A stretch of DNA of 64,000 nt from Streptomyces sp. NRRL S-31 (GCF_000718775.1 NZ_JOCB01000026.1:1-64000); one strand, 5' to 3'. Counted from the first letter of the stretch, positions 51,865 to 61,708 are shown. Translations and numbers: made by a program. The notes: generated from the letters alone by a model not told the origin.

Positions 51865-53742
51865 GTGTCCCCCATGCCGGTCGGTGGCCTGACGCCCCAG
51901 GCCACCGACGACGCCGCCGAACTCGTCGTCCGCAACGCGAACATCCACACCGGGGACCCGCGCCGCCCGCACGCCGAGGCGCTCGCCGTCCGCGACGGTG
52001 TGATCACGGTCGTCGGCGACGACCAGGACGTGGCCCCGCACGTCGGACCGGCCACGAAGGTGGTGGACGCGCTCGGCCGGCGGATGATCCCCGGCCTCAA
52101 CGACGCCCATCTGCACGTGATCCGCGGCGGGCTCAACTACGTGCTGGAGCTGCGCTGGGACGGCGTGCGCTCGCTCCGCCAGGGCCTGGCGATGCTGCGG
52201 GAACAGGCCGCGCGGACGCCGAAGGGCCAGTGGGTGCGCGTGGTGGGAGGCTGGTCGGCCGAGCAGTTCGCCGAGCGGCGGCTGCCGACCGTGGCCGAAC
52301 TCAACGCCGCCGCCCCCGACACCCCGGTGTTCGTCCTGCACCTGTACCAGTCGGCCGTGCTCAACCGGGCGGCCGTGCAGGCGGCCGGGTTCACCCGGGA
52401 CACGCCCGACCCCAGGGGCGGACAGATCGTCCGCGGCCGGGACGGGGAGCCGACGGGCATGCTGCTGGCCGCGCCCAGCGCCCTCATCCTCTACTCGACC
52501 CTGGCCGCGGCGCCGGTGCTCGAGGGCGAGGACAAGAAGGTCTCCACCCGGCACTTCCTGCGCGAACTCAACCGGTTCGGCCTGACCTCGGCGATCGACG
52601 CCGCCGGCGGGTTCCAGAACTTCCCCGAGAACTACAGCACCGTCGTCGAGCTGGCACAGGCCGGCGAGCTGTCGCTGCGCATCGCCTACCACCTCTTCCC
52701 GCAGACCGCCGGCCAGGAGCTCGCGGACCTCGCGCGCTGGATCGAGATGGCCAGCCCCGAGGACGGCGACGCCTGGCTGCGGCTCAACGGCGCGGGCGAG
52801 AACCTCACCTGGGCGGCGGCGGACTTCGAGAACTTCGCCCAGCCGCGCCCCCATCTCGGCGACTACGAGCCCGAGTTCGAGAAGGCGGTCCGGCTCCTGA
52901 TGGAGCACGGCTGGGGTTTCCGGCTGCACGCCACCTACGACGAGACCATCCGCCGGGACCTCGCGGTCTTCGAGAAGCTGGCCGCCGAGGGGCTCTTCCC
53001 GGCCGGCAACCGGTGGCTGTTCGACCACGCGGAGACCGCGTCCCCGGAGAGCCTGGACCGGGTCGCCGCGCTCGGCGGCGCCATGTCCGTGCAGAACAGG
53101 CTGTCCTTCCAGGGCGAGGCCTTCCTGCGCCGCTACGGCCCGGGCCGCGCCGCCGACGCCCCGCCGATCCGCGAGATGCTGGACCGCGGGCTGACCGTGG
53201 CCGCCGGTACCGACGCCACCCGGGTGTCCACCTACAACCCGTGGGTGGCCCTGCACTGGCTGGTCAGCGGACGTACCGCCGGCGACCTCACGCTGCGCCC
53301 GCCCGGCAACCGCGTCGACCGGCAGACCGCGCTGCGCATGTTCACCGTGGCCGGCGCCGAACTGACCGGCGAGGAGCAGGTCAAGGGCGTGCTGCGGCCC
53401 GGTTGTTACGCGGACCTCGCGGTGCTGTCGCACGACTACTTCAACGTGCCGGAGCCGGAGATCGCGCACATCGAGTCGCTGCTGACGGTCACCGGCGGCC
53501 GGATCGTGTACGCGGCCGGCGAGTACGCGGGAATCGACGAGGAGCTGCCGCCGGTCACCCCCGAATGGAGCCCGGTGAAGCACTTCGGCGGCTACCAGGC
53601 GTCCCGTCCGGCGGGTGTGCGCCAGGCCGAGGCGCTCGGCGAGGCCGTCGCCGAATCGGAGCTGCACCGCAGCTGGCGCGCACGGCGCGGACAGCTCGAC
53701 GGCACCGGCGACGTGCCGTTCGACCCCTGCTTCGTCCTCTGA
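51865..53742 (+). CDS. YtcJ-like amidohydrolase (amidohydrolase_3)
   Basis: This 625-aa metal-dependent hydrolase has the first metal site in IPGLNDAHLHV, the mid-barrel FRLHATYDETI and WLFDHAETASPES His residues, and the late Asp in AAGTDATRVSTYNPW. A small beta-domain flanks the barrel at both ends. Relatives hydrolyse amide, formyl or cyclic imide bonds. GTG 51865 is chosen (GGAGGAGG about 10 bases upstream); ATG 51874 is possible. It opens an operon with isochorismatase-like, DoxX and DUF1275 genes. Confidence 0.88.
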   Translation: MSPMPVGGLTPQATDDAAELVVRNANIHTGDPRRPHAEALAVRDGVITVVGDDQDVAPHVGPATKVVDALGRRMIPGLNDAHLHVIRGGLNYVLELRWDGVRSLRQGLAMLREQAARTPKGQWVRVVGGWSAEQFAERRLPTVAELNAAAPDTPVFVLHLYQSAVLNRAAVQAAGFTRDTPDPRGGQIVRGRDGEPTGMLLAAPSALILYSTLAAAPVLEGEDKKVSTRHFLRELNRFGLTSAIDAAGGFQNFPENYSTVVELAQAGELSLRIAYHLFPQTAGQELADLARWIEMASPEDGDAWLRLNGAGENLTWAAADFENFAQPRPHLGDYEPEFEKAVRLLMEHGWGFRLHATYDETIRRDLAVFEKLAAEGLFPAGNRWLFDHAETASPESLDRVAALGGAMSVQNRLSFQGEAFLRRYGPGRAADAPPIREMLDRGLTVAAGTDATRVSTYNPWVALHWLVSGRTAGDLTLRPPGNRVDRQTALRMFTVAGAELTGEEQVKGVLRPGCYADLAVLSHDYFNVPEPEIAHIESLLTVTGGRIVYAAGEYAGIDEELPPVTPEWSPVKHFGGYQASRPAGVRQAEALGEAVAESELHRSWRARRGQLDGTGDVPFDPCFVL

Positions 53743-53838
53743 TCCACCGCCCCCTGGACTCCCGGGAGGCACAGCTCGTCCGAGGTGTGCCTCCCGGGTC
53801 ATCGAAACCCGCTGTTTTCTGTAGAGAGGTATCCCATC

Positions 53839-54501
53839 ATGGTCGACATCGCCCAGGTCACCGCGTCCCCCAGCCCCGACCTGCTGACGCCCGACAACTG
53901 TGCGGTCCTGTTCATCGACCACCAGCCGCAGATGTTCTTCGGCACCGGCAGCGGCGACCGCACCGCGATCATCAACGCGACGGTGGGCCTGGCCAAGGCC
54001 GCCAAGGTCTTCGACGTCCCGGTCGTGCTCAGCACGGTGGCCGCCGAGTCCTTCTCCGGCCCGATCATGCCGCAGCTTCCCGAGGTCTTCCCCGGCCACG
54101 AGATCATCGACCGGACCACGATGAACGCCTGGGAGGACGGCGCGTTCGTCGAGGCCGTCAAGGCCACCGGCCGCAAGAAGATCGTCATCGCCGGTCTGTG
54201 GACCGAGGTCTGCGTCGTGCTGCCGGCGCTCTCCGCGCTCGCCCAGGGCTACGAGGTCTACGTGGTCACCGACGCGTCCGGCGGTGTCAGCCCGCAGGCG
54301 CACGAGCACGCCATCCAGCGCATGGTCCAGGCCGGCGTCGTACCGGTCACCTGGGTCCAGGTGCTCCTGGAGCTCCAGCGGGACTGGGCCCGTGGCGAGA
54401 CGTACGTCCCGGTCACCGAGGTGGTGAAGGAGCACGCCGGCGCCTACGGCCTCGGCCTGGTCTACGCGCAGGCGTTCATCGGCGAGCACGCCGCCGGCTG
54501 A
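53839..54501 (+). CDS. Isochorismatase-like cysteine hydrolase
   Basis: A 220-aa protein with the Asp-Lys-Cys triad of the family: Asp in LFIDHQPQMF, Lys near ATGRKKIVIAG and the nucleophile Cys in GLWTEVCVVLPALSA. It is longer than minimal members by a C-terminal segment. Close relatives are annotated as hydrolases induced by redox stress. Its start at ATG 53839 follows a 96-bp gap after the amidohydrolase gene, with AGAGAGG upstream. Confidence 0.9.
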   Translation: MVDIAQVTASPSPDLLTPDNCAVLFIDHQPQMFFGTGSGDRTAIINATVGLAKAAKVFDVPVVLSTVAAESFSGPIMPQLPEVFPGHEIIDRTTMNAWEDGAFVEAVKATGRKKIVIAGLWTEVCVVLPALSALAQGYEVYVVTDASGGVSPQAHEHAIQRMVQAGVVPVTWVQVLLELQRDWARGETYVPVTEVVKEHAGAYGLGLVYAQAFIGEHAAG

Positions 54502-54552
54502 CCCCCTCACCAGCGCAACCGGTCAAGGACCGAGTCAGGAACAGGCAGAGAG

Positions 54553-55077
54553 ATGGATGCGGGACTGCTGATCCTCCGTGTGGTGGCGGGACTCCTCGTC
54601 GCCGGTCACGGAGTGCAGAAAGTGAGCTTCCGGCTCGGAGGTCACGGTTTGGCGGGCGGAACCGAGGAGTTCCGGCACGACGGCTTCCGCGGGGGCCGGC
54701 TGACCGCGGTCGTCGCGGGTGCCAGCCAGATCGGGGCCGGCCTGTTCCTGGCGGCCGGACTGCTCACGCCCCTGGCGGCGATGGCCGCCATGGGCGTGAT
54801 GACGGTCGCCGGCACCGTCAAGTGGCCCAACGGCCTCTGGGTGCAGAACGACGGCTACGAGTACCCCCTGGTCCTCGTCGTCGTCTCGGCGGTGCTGACC
54901 CTCACGGGGCCCGGCCGGTGGTCCCTCGACCACGCGGCGGGGATCACCCCATGGCCCCTGTGGGTCGCCGTCGCCGCGATCGTGGTCGGCCCCGTCAGCG
55001 GGCTGCTCACCCGATTGGTGCTGCACCGTGCGCCCACGGCAGCGGAAAGGACGTTCCATGAACCGGCTGCTGACTGA
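54553..55077 (+). CDS. DoxX-family membrane protein
   Basis: This 174-aa protein has four membrane segments, with the typical DoxX start LLILRVVAGLLVAGHGVQKV and the GASQIGAGLFLAAGLLTPLAA helix. DoxX proteins take part in thiol/redox defence or quinone-linked reactions at the membrane; the exact function is unsettled. It overlaps the DUF1275 start by 20 bp, so both are translated together. Confidence 0.88.
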   Translation: MDAGLLILRVVAGLLVAGHGVQKVSFRLGGHGLAGGTEEFRHDGFRGGRLTAVVAGASQIGAGLFLAAGLLTPLAAMAAMGVMTVAGTVKWPNGLWVQNDGYEYPLVLVVVSAVLTLTGPGRWSLDHAAGITPWPLWVAVAAIVVGPVSGLLTRLVLHRAPTAAERTFHEPAAD

Positions 55078-55792
55078 CGCGGCCCACACCCTGGTCCCGC
55101 CCAAGGAGGACCGCCACGGCCCGCTGCCTCCCCTGCTGCTGGTGCTGACCCTGGTCACCGGTCTGGTCGACGCGGTGAGCTACCTGGGAATGGGACGCGT
55201 CTTCGTCGCCAACATGACCGGCAACGTGGTGTTCCTCGGCTTCGCGCTCGGGGGTGCCAGCACCCTGTCCGCGCTCGCCTCGATCATCGCGCTGGCGGTG
55301 TTCCTCCTCGGCGCGCTGGCCGGCGGCAAGCTGGGAGCCCGGTTCGCCGGGCACCGCGGACGCCTGCTGACGGCGGCCACCGCCGTACAGACGGTCCTGA
55401 CCGCCGTCGCCGTCGTCATCGCGGCGGTCGCCGACGGCCGGGTCACCACCGGTGTCCAGTACGCGCTGATCGTGTGCCTCGGGCTCGGCCACGGCATGCA
55501 GAACGCGGTCGCCCGGCGCCTGGGCGTCCCGGACCTGACCACGACCGTCCTGACGCTGACCCTCACCGGTCTGGCTGCGGACTCCACCCCGGCGGGCGGG
55601 GCGGCGCCCCGCCCGGGCCGCCGGATCCTGTCCGTGCTGGCGATGCTGCTCGGCGCCCTGGCCGGCGCCGCGCTCGTGCTCCACGGCCACCTGGTCCTCA
55701 CCCTGGTCCTGTGTCTGCTGCTGCTGGCCGTCGTCTCGGTGGTGACGCACCGTCTGTCCGCCACCGACGCCCCGTGGACCCGGCCTTCGTAG
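55058..55792 (+). CDS. DUF1275 (YoaK) membrane protein
   Basis: A 244-aa, roughly six-helix membrane protein. The signature GLVDAVSYLGMGRVFVANMT followed by GNVVFLG, and GLGHGMQNAVARRLGVPDLTTTVLT, is diagnostic for DUF1275/YoaK. Function unknown; it is often co-located with redox-stress genes. ATG 55058 has AAAGGA upstream. Two hairpins follow. Confidence 0.9.
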   Translation: MNRLLTDAAHTLVPPKEDRHGPLPPLLLVLTLVTGLVDAVSYLGMGRVFVANMTGNVVFLGFALGGASTLSALASIIALAVFLLGALAGGKLGARFAGHRGRLLTAATAVQTVLTAVAVVIAAVADGRVTTGVQYALIVCLGLGHGMQNAVARRLGVPDLTTTVLTLTLTGLAADSTPAGGAAPRPGRRILSVLAMLLGALAGAALVLHGHLVLTLVLCLLLLAVVSVVTHRLSATDAPWTRPS

Positions 55793-55811
55793 GGGTCCTT
55801 CACACACCAGC

Positions 55812-55934
55812 GCGAGCCGCGCCCACTCCCCCGTGGGCGCGGCTCGCCGCGTCTGCGCACCGGCACCACCCCCGCTCCTCCGTCCGGCCCCGGACAGCGC
55901 CGCGGCCCCGCCGGCGGGACCGGCGGGGCCGCGG
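55812..55934. terminator. Paired hairpins between convergent genes
   Basis: Two perfect 15-bp stems, 55812-55826 with 55833-55847 and 55900-55914 with 55920-55934, separate the DUF1275 gene (+) from the pyruvate-oxidase gene (-). Confidence 0.8.
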
Positions 55935-55947
55935 TGTCGACGAGCCG

Positions 55948-57690
55948 TCAGGGACGCGGGATGTTGCGCAGGTTGGCGCGGGCCAGGTGGAGCATGCGGC
56001 CGACGCCTCCGCTGAGGACCGTACGGCTGGCGGACAGGGCGAAGCCGCTGAGCTGCTCGGCGGTGATCTTCGGCGGGACGGCCAGCGCGGCGGGGTCGGT
56101 GACGACGTCCACCAGCACGGGGCCGTCGTGCGCGAACGCCTCGCGCAGGGCGCCGCGCACGTCGGCGGGCTTCTCCACCCGGATGCCGCGAGCCCCGGCG
56201 GCCGTGGCGATGGCCGCGTAGTCGGTGTGCGGGTAGGTCGTGGCGTGCGGGGGCAGGCCGTCGACCATCATCTCCAGGTCGACCATGCCGAGGGAGGAGT
56301 TGTTGAAGACGACCACCTTCACCGGCAGCCCGTACTGGACGAGCGTGAGGAAGTCGCCCATGAGCATGGAGAACCCGCCGTCGCCGGAGAGCGAGACGAC
56401 CTGCCGGCCGCGGTCCAGGAACTGGGCGCCGATGGCCTGGGGCAGCGCGTTGGCCATGGAGCCGTGCACGAACGAGCCCAGGATGCGGCGGCGGCCGTTC
56501 GGCGTGAGGTAACGCGCCGCCCAGACACAGCACATGCCGGTGTCCACGGTGAACACGGCGTCGTCGGCGGCCTCCTCGTCGAGCACGGAGGCCACGTACT
56601 CGGGGTGGATCGGGGTCTGCCGCTCGACGTCGTGGGTGTAGGCGGTGACGGCGCCCTCCAGGGCGTGCGTGTGCCGCTCCAGCATGCGGTCGAGGAAGCG
56701 GCGCGAGGTCTTCTCCCGCACCGCGGGCGTCAGGCACCGCAGGGTCTCGCGCACGTCTCCCCAGACCGCGAGGTCGAGCTGGGTGCGCCGGCCCAGCCGC
56801 TCCGGCTGCACGTCGACCTGGACGGTCCGCACGTTCCGGGGCAGGAAGTCGGTGTACGGGAAGTCCGTGCCGAGCAGGATCAGCAGGTCGCACTCGTGCA
56901 TGGCCTCGTACGCGGCGCCGTAGCCGAGCAGTCCGGACATGCCGACGTCGTACGGGTTGTCGTACTGGATGTGCTCCTTGCCGCGCAGGGCGTGGCCCAC
57001 GGGGGCCTTGACCTTCTCGGCGAACTCCATCACCTCGGCGTGGGCGCCGGCGACGCCCCGGCCGCAGAACACCATGACGCGTGTCGCGGCGTCCACCAGC
57101 TCGGTGAGCCGGGCGACCTCCTGCTCGCCGGGCCGGATGGCGGGCAGGTCGACGGGCAGGGAGAGTTCGGGGGCGGCGTCCGGGGAGTTCTCGCCGGCGG
57201 TGTCGCCCGACAGGGCCACGACCGAGACCCCGCGGCGGCCCACCGCGTGCTGGATCGCCGTCTGCACCACGCGCGGCATCTGGCGCGGCGAGGAGATCAG
57301 CTCCGAGTAGTGGCTGCACTCTTCGAACAGCCGGTCGGGGTGGGTCTCCTGGAAGTAGCCGGTGCCGATCTCACCGCTGGGTATCTGGGCGGCCAGGGCG
57401 AGCACGGGCGCCATCGAGCGGTGGGCGTCGTACAGCCCGTTGATGAGATGGAGGTTGCCGGGGCCGCAGGAGCCCGCGCACGCGGCCAGCCGGCCGGTGA
57501 GTTGTGCCTCGGCACCGGCGGCGAACGCCGCGACCTCCTCGTGACGGACCTGGATCCAGTCGATGTCGTCACGCCGCCTGACCGCGTCGACGACGGGGTT
57601 CAGGCTGTCACCGACCACGCCGTAGATGCGGCGCACACCGGCGCGCGCCATCAGGTCGACGTACTGTTCGGCGATGGTCTGCTTGGCCAT
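55948..57690 (-). CDS. poxB: Pyruvate dehydrogenase (quinone)/pyruvate oxidase
   Basis: This 580-aa thiamine-diphosphate flavoenzyme has the N-terminal catalytic Glu in QVRHEEVAAF, central FAD domain, and the C-terminal ThDP motif GDGGFSML...NNSSLGMV (GDG-N). It oxidises pyruvate to acetate and CO2, passing electrons to menaquinone at the membrane. Length and motifs match PoxB; an acetolactate synthase is less likely given HPDRLFEECSHYSEL and the C-terminal membrane-interaction tail. ATG 57690 has GAGGAGTG just upstream. Confidence 0.88.
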   Translation of the reverse strand: MAKQTIAEQYVDLMARAGVRRIYGVVGDSLNPVVDAVRRRDDIDWIQVRHEEVAAFAAGAEAQLTGRLAACAGSCGPGNLHLINGLYDAHRSMAPVLALAAQIPSGEIGTGYFQETHPDRLFEECSHYSELISSPRQMPRVVQTAIQHAVGRRGVSVVALSGDTAGENSPDAAPELSLPVDLPAIRPGEQEVARLTELVDAATRVMVFCGRGVAGAHAEVMEFAEKVKAPVGHALRGKEHIQYDNPYDVGMSGLLGYGAAYEAMHECDLLILLGTDFPYTDFLPRNVRTVQVDVQPERLGRRTQLDLAVWGDVRETLRCLTPAVREKTSRRFLDRMLERHTHALEGAVTAYTHDVERQTPIHPEYVASVLDEEAADDAVFTVDTGMCCVWAARYLTPNGRRRILGSFVHGSMANALPQAIGAQFLDRGRQVVSLSGDGGFSMLMGDFLTLVQYGLPVKVVVFNNSSLGMVDLEMMVDGLPPHATTYPHTDYAAIATAAGARGIRVEKPADVRGALREAFAHDGPVLVDVVTDPAALAVPPKITAEQLSGFALSASRTVLSGGVGRMLHLARANLRNIPRP

Positions 57691-57892
57691 GGCACTCCTC
57701 GGGTTCCGGCTGTCGGGCACGGCCCGCCGGCCGAGGGCACGGCGGGTCCGCCTCGCGCGCCCCCACGCTAGTGAGGGGAGGATGCCGGTGTGGCCCGTCC
57801 GCGCACGAGATCGGTTCCGGCAGCGCACCCGGGACCTCGCTCGCCGCCCGCGGGCGGGCGGGGCTTGCGCGGCGCGGCCGACGGGACCCCGC

Positions 57893-59176
57893 TCAGGCCC
57901 GGTTCGGGACCCGGCCCAGGGTGCGGATCGGGTGGGCGAGCAGCAGCGCGGCGGCGGTGAGCAGGGCGACCACGACGCCCACCTCGAGCACGCGGTCGGT
58001 GCCGAACGCCCCGACGGCGGGACCGGCCAGCGCGCTGCCGACCGGGAACATGCCGACGGAGCCCGCGACCTCGTAGGCGTGGACGCGGTTGAGCACCTCG
58101 CCCGGCACCTGGGTCTGCACGCTGGTGGCCCACATGACGCCCCAGAAGGTGATGCCGATCCCGACCACGACCTGGGCGACGGCGAGCAGCCAGACCGGCC
58201 AGCCGAGGACGATGCCGAGCGGGTAGAGCGGGTAGGCGAGCATCGCCACGGCGCCCGCGGCGAGCGGCCGTACCGGCTTGTAGCGGAGCGCCAGCAGGCC
58301 ACCGGCCACGGTGCCCGCGCCGAACGCGCAGTTGAGCAGGCCGAAGGCGGTGGCACCGTGCTCGGGGACGATCACCCCGGCGGCGATCGACAGTTGCGGG
58401 CCCCAGGAGAGCACGGCGAAGAACATCCAGATCACGATCACGCCCCAGAGCCAGCTGCGGGCGCGGAACTCGTGCCAGCCGACCACCAGGTTGCGCCACA
58501 GGCTCTCGCCGGCGGGCGGGGCGGGCACCACCCCGAGCCGGAGCGCGAACAGGCAGGCGGCGCTGGTGCCGTAGGCGACGGCGGAGATCACCATCACCCA
58601 GCCGGTGTCGGCGGTGCCGACCAGCACACCGGCCAGCGCCGGACCGCCCAGCGCGGTGAGCGCCTCGGAGATGCGCAGCACGCCGTTGGCGCCCTGTACG
58701 TCCCTGGCCACCAGCGGGATGGTCGAGGAGGCGCCGGGCTGGAACATCGCGTTCGCGGTACCGGCGATCATCAACAGCCCGTACAGGTGCCACAGGTGGT
58801 CGATGCCGTGGAGGAAGAGGAAGGCCAGCAGGACGTGGGCGGTGAGGTTGGCCAGGTCGGAGGCGATCATCATCCGGCGGGCGGTGAAGCGGTCGGCGAG
58901 CACGCCGCCGAAGAGCACCAGTCCGGCGAAGGGGCCGACCAGGAAGGCCATCGCGTAGCCCGCGGTGCTCAGGGCGTACCCGGCGCTGAGCAGCCCGGCC
59001 GAGACCGCGACCGGCAGCATGGCCCAGCCGAGCAGGCCCGCGCTGCGGGCGGTGAAGTAGCACCGGAAGTTACGGGACCAGATCGCCGGTTCCGCGGCCG
59101 GCGGCGCCGGGGCGGGCCGGTCCTGGTCCTGCGCGGACGGCACCGCCGCGGTGTGTTCTGCCGAGCGATCCTTCAT
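57893..59176 (-). CDS. EntS-like MFS exporter
   Basis: A 427-aa MFS_3-type transporter, related to the enterobactin exporter EntS. It has a hydrophilic N-terminal 30 residues, then FRCYFTARSAGLLGWAMLPVA, motif A FGGVLADRFTARRMMIASD, and a FQPGASSTIPLVARDVQGAN segment typical of the group. Twelve hydrophobic helices are visible. It lies 85 bp after the deacetylase gene on the same strand as the next four genes, so it is probably the export gene of that locus. Confidence 0.85.
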   Translation of the reverse strand: MKDRSAEHTAAVPSAQDQDRPAPAPPAAEPAIWSRNFRCYFTARSAGLLGWAMLPVAVSAGLLSAGYALSTAGYAMAFLVGPFAGLVLFGGVLADRFTARRMMIASDLANLTAHVLLAFLFLHGIDHLWHLYGLLMIAGTANAMFQPGASSTIPLVARDVQGANGVLRISEALTALGGPALAGVLVGTADTGWVMVISAVAYGTSAACLFALRLGVVPAPPAGESLWRNLVVGWHEFRARSWLWGVIVIWMFFAVLSWGPQLSIAAGVIVPEHGATAFGLLNCAFGAGTVAGGLLALRYKPVRPLAAGAVAMLAYPLYPLGIVLGWPVWLLAVAQVVVGIGITFWGVMWATSVQTQVPGEVLNRVHAYEVAGSVGMFPVGSALAGPAVGAFGTDRVLEVGVVVALLTAAALLLAHPIRTLGRVPNRA

Positions 59177-59261
59177 GACTCTTCCATGCTCCAGCCGTAG
59201 TTCGTGATCTTCAGGGTCGGGGGGACGGCCCGGCGGCCCGGCGGTGCGGGGCCGGGGCCGG

Positions 59262-60335
59262 TCAGCGGGACCGGGTGCCGGCCGGCGGCTGGTCCCGTCC
59301 CGTGGACAGCCCGGGCAGCTCCCCCACGGTGACCGGCTCGAGACCGCGTTCGAGCAGGCCCTCGATGATCGAGGGCAGGGCCCGCACGGTCTGGCCGCGA
59401 TCGCCGGCGCCCTCGTGCATCAGCACCACCGAGCCCGGCGCGGCGGCCTTCAGAACGGTCTCGGCGATGCGCTCCGGCCCCGGTCTGGCCCAGTCGCGGG
59501 AGTCCACGTCCCACAGCGCCAGGGTGCTCGGGTGCCCGTCGAGGGCGGCCAGCACCTCCGGGGTCAGCGCGCCGTACGGCGGCCGGAACCACAAGGGGGC
59601 CTCGCCGGTCACCCGGGCCACCGTCTCCGCCGTCCGGTCGATCTGCTCGCGCAGCTGATCCGGTGTCAGGTCCGGCAGGAAGGGGTGCGACCAGGAGTGG
59701 TTGCCGAGTTCATGGCCGGCCGAGGCGATCCGGCGGACCTCGTCGGGGAGCGCCGCGACATGGTGGCCGACGCAGAAGAAGGTGGCCCGGACGCCGTAGC
59801 GGTCCAGGATCTCCAGGATCCGCCGGGTGTGCACCGGATCGGGGCCGTCGTCGAAGGTGAGCGCGATCCGCCGGGTGTCCCGGCGGCCGTGCTCGAAGCA
59901 GCGCCCGGCCGCCGTCAGCGCCTCCCGGATCGGCTCGCTGCGCCGTACGCCCTCGAAGTACTCGTCGGCGCGGCCGGTCAGGGTGCCTCCCTCGGCGGTC
60001 ACCCGGGCCAGCTCGCCGGGTGAGCTGCGCGCCGTCTGAGCCAGCAGGCGGGCGGGGACGGAGCCGAACCGCGGCCGGGGCGGCAGCAGCCAGGGGTCGG
60101 CGCGGTAGACCTCCAGGCCGGCCGCCGTCATCGGCCCGTCGAGCAGGCCGTTGGTGCTCTCGAACACGGCGGCCAGCGGCTGTTCGCGGCCCAGCTCCTC
60201 CAGCCAGGCGATGAGTTCGGCGACGTGGGCGGCGCCCCAGTCGCTCGGCTCCACCACCCGGCGCCCCGCGCCGTCGAGGACCTCGACCCGGTAGCCGGTG
60301 TCCGTCCAGGCGATTCCCGCGTACCGCGTGCTCAT
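59262..60335 (-). CDS. Polysaccharide deacetylase fused to an RNase-H-like N-terminal domain
   Basis: This 357-aa protein has a complete NodB deacetylase domain (about residues 155-340): TFDDGPD, HELGNHSWSHPFL, RPPYGA, WDVDSRDW and VLMHEG. It has no signal peptide. The first ~115 residues (YAGIAWTDTGYRVEVLDGAG, VFESTNGLLDGPMTAAGLEV, PRPRFG) resemble the RNase-H-like N-terminal part of IS110-type DEDD proteins, an unexpected partner. The ATG overlaps the stop of the condensation-domain gene (ATGA). It may N-deacylate an intracellular, carrier-linked or small-molecule substrate rather than cell wall. Confidence 0.82.
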   Translation of the reverse strand: MSTRYAGIAWTDTGYRVEVLDGAGRRVVEPSDWGAAHVAELIAWLEELGREQPLAAVFESTNGLLDGPMTAAGLEVYRADPWLLPPRPRFGSVPARLLAQTARSSPGELARVTAEGGTLTGRADEYFEGVRRSEPIREALTAAGRCFEHGRRDTRRIALTFDDGPDPVHTRRILEILDRYGVRATFFCVGHHVAALPDEVRRIASAGHELGNHSWSHPFLPDLTPDQLREQIDRTAETVARVTGEAPLWFRPPYGALTPEVLAALDGHPSTLALWDVDSRDWARPGPERIAETVLKAAAPGSVVLMHEGAGDRGQTVRALPSIIEGLLERGLEPVTVGELPGLSTGRDQPPAGTRSR

Positions 60336-61708
60336 CGTTCCCCCCGGGCGCCCGCCTCGGCCACGACCAGCTGCTCGACCCCGCGCAGGAACCGCTCCAT
60401 CCCCGCGCGGCCGAGGACCGCCGGGTCGGCGGTCATGCAGAGTTCCAGGGCGCCGGGCGCGGTCAGCACGTCCACCGCCACCGAGACGTTCGCCCGGGGC
60501 AGGAACTCCGTGGGCCAGCTGAGTTCGGTCCGGCCGAGCAGCTCGTGCGGCGCGGACCGCGGCCGCTCGACGGTGTCGAACGGCCCGACGCCCGGGTCCC
60601 GGGTGTCGTTCCACCAGCACGAGTGGTCGGCCGCCTCGCCGCGCTCGACCAGCCGCGCCACCTCCCGGTCCAGCGCCCACTTGTCGTACCCCGCGTGGCG
60701 GAAGGCGCTGAACGACACGGAGCGCGTCCGCCGTACCGCGTCCTCGAAGTCCCGGTCCGCGTCGGTGAGGAGGAACACGGCCTCCTGCGCCATCGTGCTG
60801 ACCGACTCTGCGGCGGCCGGCTGGAAGCGGTTGCTCACCACCACCTGGAAGAGCACGTCAGCGCTGCCGGACATCCTGGCCAGCTGGTGGGAGGCGGCCC
60901 CGAGCAGTACGGCGGCGTCGCTCACCCCCAGCGCCGCGGCCACCCGCTCGGCGGCGACCGCCAGCGCGGGCGAGCGGAGCAGCGCGTTGGGGAAGAGCCG
61001 GCCCGGCTCGGTGGCCGCGAGCCGCGGTGCCTCGGGGTTCCGGAAGATCCGCCGGGGGCCGGCCGCCAGCCGCTCGCACCAGTAGCGGCGGGCCGCCTCG
61101 TCCCTGCGGCGGCCGAGCGGCGACGCCTGGACCTCGGCCGCCTGGAGGGGCTGGAGGGCGGGGCGGGCCCGCAGCAGCGCCTCGGCTGTCTGCCCCGCTT
61201 CGATCAGCTCCAGGTCGCGGAGCATCCGGCCCTCTCCCCAGAGGTCCATCGCGGTGTGCGACGCCGCCAGCACCAGCCGGTGGACCAGGCCCTCGCACTC
61301 CACGAGGCCGACCCGGAACGGCCATTCCCGCGCGTGGTCGAAGGGGCATCCCGCCAGCTCCTCCAGCAGGGCCGCGCCGGCCGCCGGGGCCTCGGCCGCG
61401 GAGCACGTCCAAGCCCGCACCGGCAGCTCGCCGGAGCCGTCCACGACCTGTTCCAGACCGTCCTCGCCGTCCGGCAGGAGCCTGGTGCGCAGGCTGTCGT
61501 GCATGCGGAGCAGCTCCGTCAGGTCCGCGAGCACGCGGGCTGCGGGGCGGGGCGGGGTGAGGGGGAGGTCGAGCCGCAGGTTGTACCTGGGCGCGTCGTC
61601 ACCGAGCCGCGTGACGACACCCCAGATGGCCCGCTGCCCCCAGGTTGCCGGGCCGGTCCCGGCCCGCGCGGAGTCCAGTCGGATGGTCCGCTCCTCGACC
61701 GTGGTCAT
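60332..61708 (-). CDS. Free-standing condensation-domain protein
   Basis: A 458-aa single-domain NRPS condensation-fold protein with no A or T domain. The active-site motif reads SHTAMDLWG: the catalytic second His and the Asp of HHxxxDG are kept, while the first His and the Gly are changed. Donor/acceptor halves are both present (TWGQRAIWG at the start, FLPRANVSVAVDV near the end). Such proteins join or esterify carrier-bound acyl groups in trans. No T-domain protein lies beside it in the window, so its partner is presumably to the right, beyond 64000, or in the copper island. Confidence 0.85.
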   Translation of the reverse strand: MTTVEERTIRLDSARAGTGPATWGQRAIWGVVTRLGDDAPRYNLRLDLPLTPPRPAARVLADLTELLRMHDSLRTRLLPDGEDGLEQVVDGSGELPVRAWTCSAAEAPAAGAALLEELAGCPFDHAREWPFRVGLVECEGLVHRLVLAASHTAMDLWGEGRMLRDLELIEAGQTAEALLRARPALQPLQAAEVQASPLGRRRDEAARRYWCERLAAGPRRIFRNPEAPRLAATEPGRLFPNALLRSPALAVAAERVAAALGVSDAAVLLGAASHQLARMSGSADVLFQVVVSNRFQPAAAESVSTMAQEAVFLLTDADRDFEDAVRRTRSVSFSAFRHAGYDKWALDREVARLVERGEAADHSCWWNDTRDPGVGPFDTVERPRSAPHELLGRTELSWPTEFLPRANVSVAVDVLTAPGALELCMTADPAVLGRAGMERFLRGVEQLVVAEAGARGER

